A stretch of DNA of 8,174 nt from Acidobacteriota bacterium (lineage in GTDB: Bacteria; Acidobacteriota; Terriglobia; Bryobacterales; JACQDG01). Under the pieces are notes generated by a model. It was not told the DNA's origin and searched no databases. It saw nothing but the letters and a program-made list of their open reading frames with translations. The number at the start of each line of letters is the position of its first letter. The stretch's first letter is position 1. The stretch lies in the NCBI GenBank assembly GCA_016201195.1, contig JACQDI010000196.1:1-8174 (forward strand), in the 5' to 3' direction. Below, in pieces: positions 6,930 through 8,174 of this stretch. The position numbers were made by a program, and so were the translations under genes.

Positions 6930-6985
6930 ACTCCGAGTCGTCGGGTCAGCCTGACCGCGGGTGAGGTGTCCCCGACTCTCGGAGT
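6930..6985 (+). promoter_or_regulatory. Nested hairpin in the rsgA leader
   Basis: ACTCCGAG (6930-6937) pairs perfectly with CTCGGAGT (6978-6985), and TCG (6938-6940) can continue with CGA (6973-6975) across a two-base bulge. Inside lies a second inverted repeat, GGTCAG (6944-6949)/CTGACC (6951-6956). No T-run follows, so it looks like a leader structure and not a terminator. I could not match it to a known riboswitch or ribosomal-protein leader. Confidence 0.5.
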
Positions 6986-7013
6986 TCCGTTCGGATCCCC
7001 ATAAAAACTCAAC

Positions 7014-7019
7014 AAGGAG
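7014..7019 (+). promoter_or_regulatory. Shine-Dalgarno for rsgA
   Basis: AAGGAG lies 6 bases before the ATG at 7026. It is a strong, well-spaced site and fixes the start, so the unusual N-terminal extension of the protein is real and not a misplaced start. Confidence 0.85.
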
Positions 7020-7025
7020 ATTCGT

Positions 7026-8072
7026 ATGACGCGAGAGGACCGCAAACTTCTCAAACATTTCCAAGAGCACGAACGCTACTGGAAGCCCAAGACACCCAAG
7101 GGCGTCCGCTACAACCCGCCCCGCCGGCGGATCGACGCCCACTCCCTCGACTGGGAAGAGGAAGACCCGGAAATCCGGGCGGTCGAGAAACGGCCGAGGC
7201 GCAAGCCTGAGCCGCCATCCACGCCGGGGCTGGTGATCGGCGTCGGGCCCGGCGCTTGCACGGTGCTCTGCCGGGGCGAACAGCTCACCTGCCGTCCATT
7301 CCCGGGTTTGGCTGTGGGAGACCGCGTGCTGCTCGATCGCAGGAAGATCGAGCAGATCCTGCCGCGCTCGACCACGCTGTCGCGCCCCGACCCGCACAAC
7401 CCGCGCGTGGAGCGGGTGATCGCCGCCAACATCGACGTGGTGGTCATCGTCGTTTCCGTTCGCGCCCCCGAGTTGCGCCCCGGGCTGATCGACCGCTACC
7501 TGGTTGCCATCGAGCGCTCGGGGACCGAGCCGGTCGTGTGCGTCAACAAGATGGACTTGGCCGAAAGCGAGAGCGAACTGGCCCCGCTCGATCCTTACCA
7601 CAGCCTGGGAATCGTGGTGGTTCCCGTATCGGCCGCAACCGGGGAAGGCATCGGCGAGTTGCTGGAGATCCTCGCCGGAAGGATGGCGGTGCTGGCCGGC
7701 CACAGCGGCGTGGGCAAATCGTCGCTGCTGAACGCGATGTGCCCGGAGCTGTCGCTCGAAACGCGATCGGTCAGCGAAGTCCACGGGAAGGGCCGGCACA
7801 CCACCACCTCGTCCCAACTCTATGAAATGTCCAATGGCGCCCGCATCATCGATACGCCCGGCATTCGGGAGTTCGGGTTGTGGCAGCTCGGCCGCGAGGA
7901 GTTGCACGGCCACTTCCACGAATTCGACGCCTGGGGCGGGGAGTGCCGGTTCGCGGATTGCACCCACACCCACGAGCCCGGCTGCGCGGTCAAACAAGCC
8001 GTGGAGGCGGGCCAGATCCCGCGGGCGCGCTACGAGGCGTACTGCCGGATCTTGGGGTCGCTGTTGGGCTAG
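7026..8072 (+). CDS. rsgA: Small-ribosomal-subunit biogenesis GTPase RsgA
   Basis: This 348-residue circularly permuted GTPase binds the 30S subunit during late maturation and releases with GTP hydrolysis. The GTPase motifs appear in the permuted order typical of the family: NKMD (G4, 174-177), VSAATG (G5, 201-206), GHSGVGKSS (G1/P-loop, 225-233), HTTT (G2, 258-261) and DTPGIREFGLW (G3 and following, 276-286). Before them is an OB-fold region (about 68-115), and the C-terminal zinc module has C307, C312, H314 and C320 in the expected C-x4-C-x-H-x5-C spacing. Residues 1-65 form a charged extension rich in Lys, Arg and Glu (KPKTPKGVRYNPPRRR at 20-35, EKRPRRKPE at 54-62) ahead of the OB fold, plausibly contacting rRNA. 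It has its own Shine-Dalgarno, a candidate promoter and a hairpin-containing leader. Its stop shares a CTAG with the stop of the convergent gene. Confidence 0.96.
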   Translation: MTREDRKLLKHFQEHERYWKPKTPKGVRYNPPRRRIDAHSLDWEEEDPEIRAVEKRPRRKPEPPSTPGLVIGVGPGACTVLCRGEQLTCRPFPGLAVGDRVLLDRRKIEQILPRSTTLSRPDPHNPRVERVIAANIDVVVIVVSVRAPELRPGLIDRYLVAIERSGTEPVVCVNKMDLAESESELAPLDPYHSLGIVVVPVSAATGEGIGELLEILAGRMAVLAGHSGVGKSSLLNAMCPELSLETRSVSEVHGKGRHTTTSSQLYEMSNGARIIDTPGIREFGLWQLGREELHGHFHEFDAWGGECRFADCTHTHEPGCAVKQAVEAGQIPRARYEAYCRILGSLLG

Positions 8073-8174
8073 AGTGAATCGACGATCTTCCGGATCTCCC
8101 GGATGGTGAGTTCCAGCTCCTCGTCGATCGTGTAGAAATGCGGTGCGATGCGGATGCCTGCAGCGGGCCGGTAG
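8069..8174 (-). CDS. Class V PLP-dependent aminotransferase-like protein, C-terminal end
   Basis: Only the last 34 codons are in the window; the gene enters from the right edge. The peptide contains GIRIAPHFYTIDEELEL and ends IRKIVDSL. This resembles the C-terminus of class V aminotransferases (cysteine desulfurase/isopenicillin-N-epimerase-like), where a G-[IV]-R-[IV]-[SA]-PH-[FY]-Y segment is followed by an acidic helix ending in hydrophobic Leu/Val. The catalytic lysine region lies outside the window, so reaction and substrate cannot be assigned. The TAG stop (8071-8069) overlaps the rsgA stop on the other strand; the two genes are tail to tail with no room for a separate terminator. Confidence 0.7.
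   Translation of the reverse strand, partial: YRPAAGIRIAPHFYTIDEELELTIREIRKIVDSL

Larger units (their letters stand above)
6592..7025. other. Non-coding region between kinase and rsgA
   Basis: This 434-base gap holds no intact gene. It contains an inverted repeat AGCAGA (6727-6732)/TCTGCT (6763-6768), an 8-base perfect inverted repeat at 6796-6823, a promoter candidate at 6870-6899 and a structured leader before rsgA. No hairpin followed by a T-run is visible after the kinase stop, so I could not assign an intrinsic terminator. On the minus strand around 6850-6750 short peptide-like stretches (MSLKGERSWMLGI and, after a stop, SLEQIR) faintly recall the leading edge of integrase-type insertion sequences, but this is too weak to annotate as an element. 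Confidence 0.6.

Noticed and set aside
6780..7997. 405-codon open frame on the minus strand opposite rsgA
   Set aside because: It runs opposite a strongly recognised gene and shows no family motif; the length follows from high GC at third codon positions.

Overview
The window is GC-rich and densely coding. It looks like chromosomal sequence from an Acidobacteriota-type bacterium, probably of the Solibacter/Bryobacter kind. The main pointers are the 899-residue membrane-spanning Ser/Thr kinase with an extracytoplasmic PD40/TolB-like propeller, an architecture typical of that group, and the style of the PPOX split-barrel protein and the GH16 enzyme. This placement is inference from protein style; no rRNA, tRNA or other phylogenetic marker is present.

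Layout. (1) 4-2763, plus strand: a tightly coupled three-gene operon of an EamA/DMT-family permease, a double-domain SagB/ThcOx-type nitroreductase-fold flavoenzyme (GTG start overlapping the permease by 8 bases) and a PPOX-class flavin/F420 split-barrel protein (TGATG overlap). (2) 2783-3508, minus strand: a secreted GH16-type beta-glucanase-like protein, convergent with the operon and only 19 bases from it. (3) 3509-3891: a divergent intergenic region with a candidate promoter for each flanking gene and a probable decayed 5' end of an alpha/beta-hydrolase gene. (4) 3892-6591, plus: the Ser/Thr kinase-PD40 receptor, with an extended -10-like element close to its start and no visible Shine-Dalgarno. 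(5) 6592-7025: a 434-base non-coding stretch with inverted repeats, a promoter candidate and a structured leader for the next gene. (6) 7026-8072, plus: rsgA, a circularly permuted ribosome-assembly GTPase with a long charged N-terminal extension. (7) 8069-8173, minus: the last 34 codons of a gene resembling a class V PLP-dependent aminotransferase, whose stop codon shares a CTAG palindrome with the rsgA stop.

How the genes may work together. The first three genes are almost certainly co-transcribed and translationally coupled. They pair two flavin/deazaflavin-type redox proteins with a small-molecule permease, which suggests modification and movement of a small metabolite, but no substrate can be read from sequence. 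The GH16 protein and the kinase are divergently transcribed; sensing and polysaccharide breakdown could be linked, but nothing proves it. rsgA is a housekeeping gene with its own promoter and leader. I see no CRISPR array, tRNA, rRNA or complete mobile element, and no clearly new multi-gene defence or biosynthetic system. The most notable points are the complementary motif loss in the SagB-like tandem domains, the hydrolase remnant ending in a 9-base tandem duplication, the structured rsgA leader and the shared CTAG stop.
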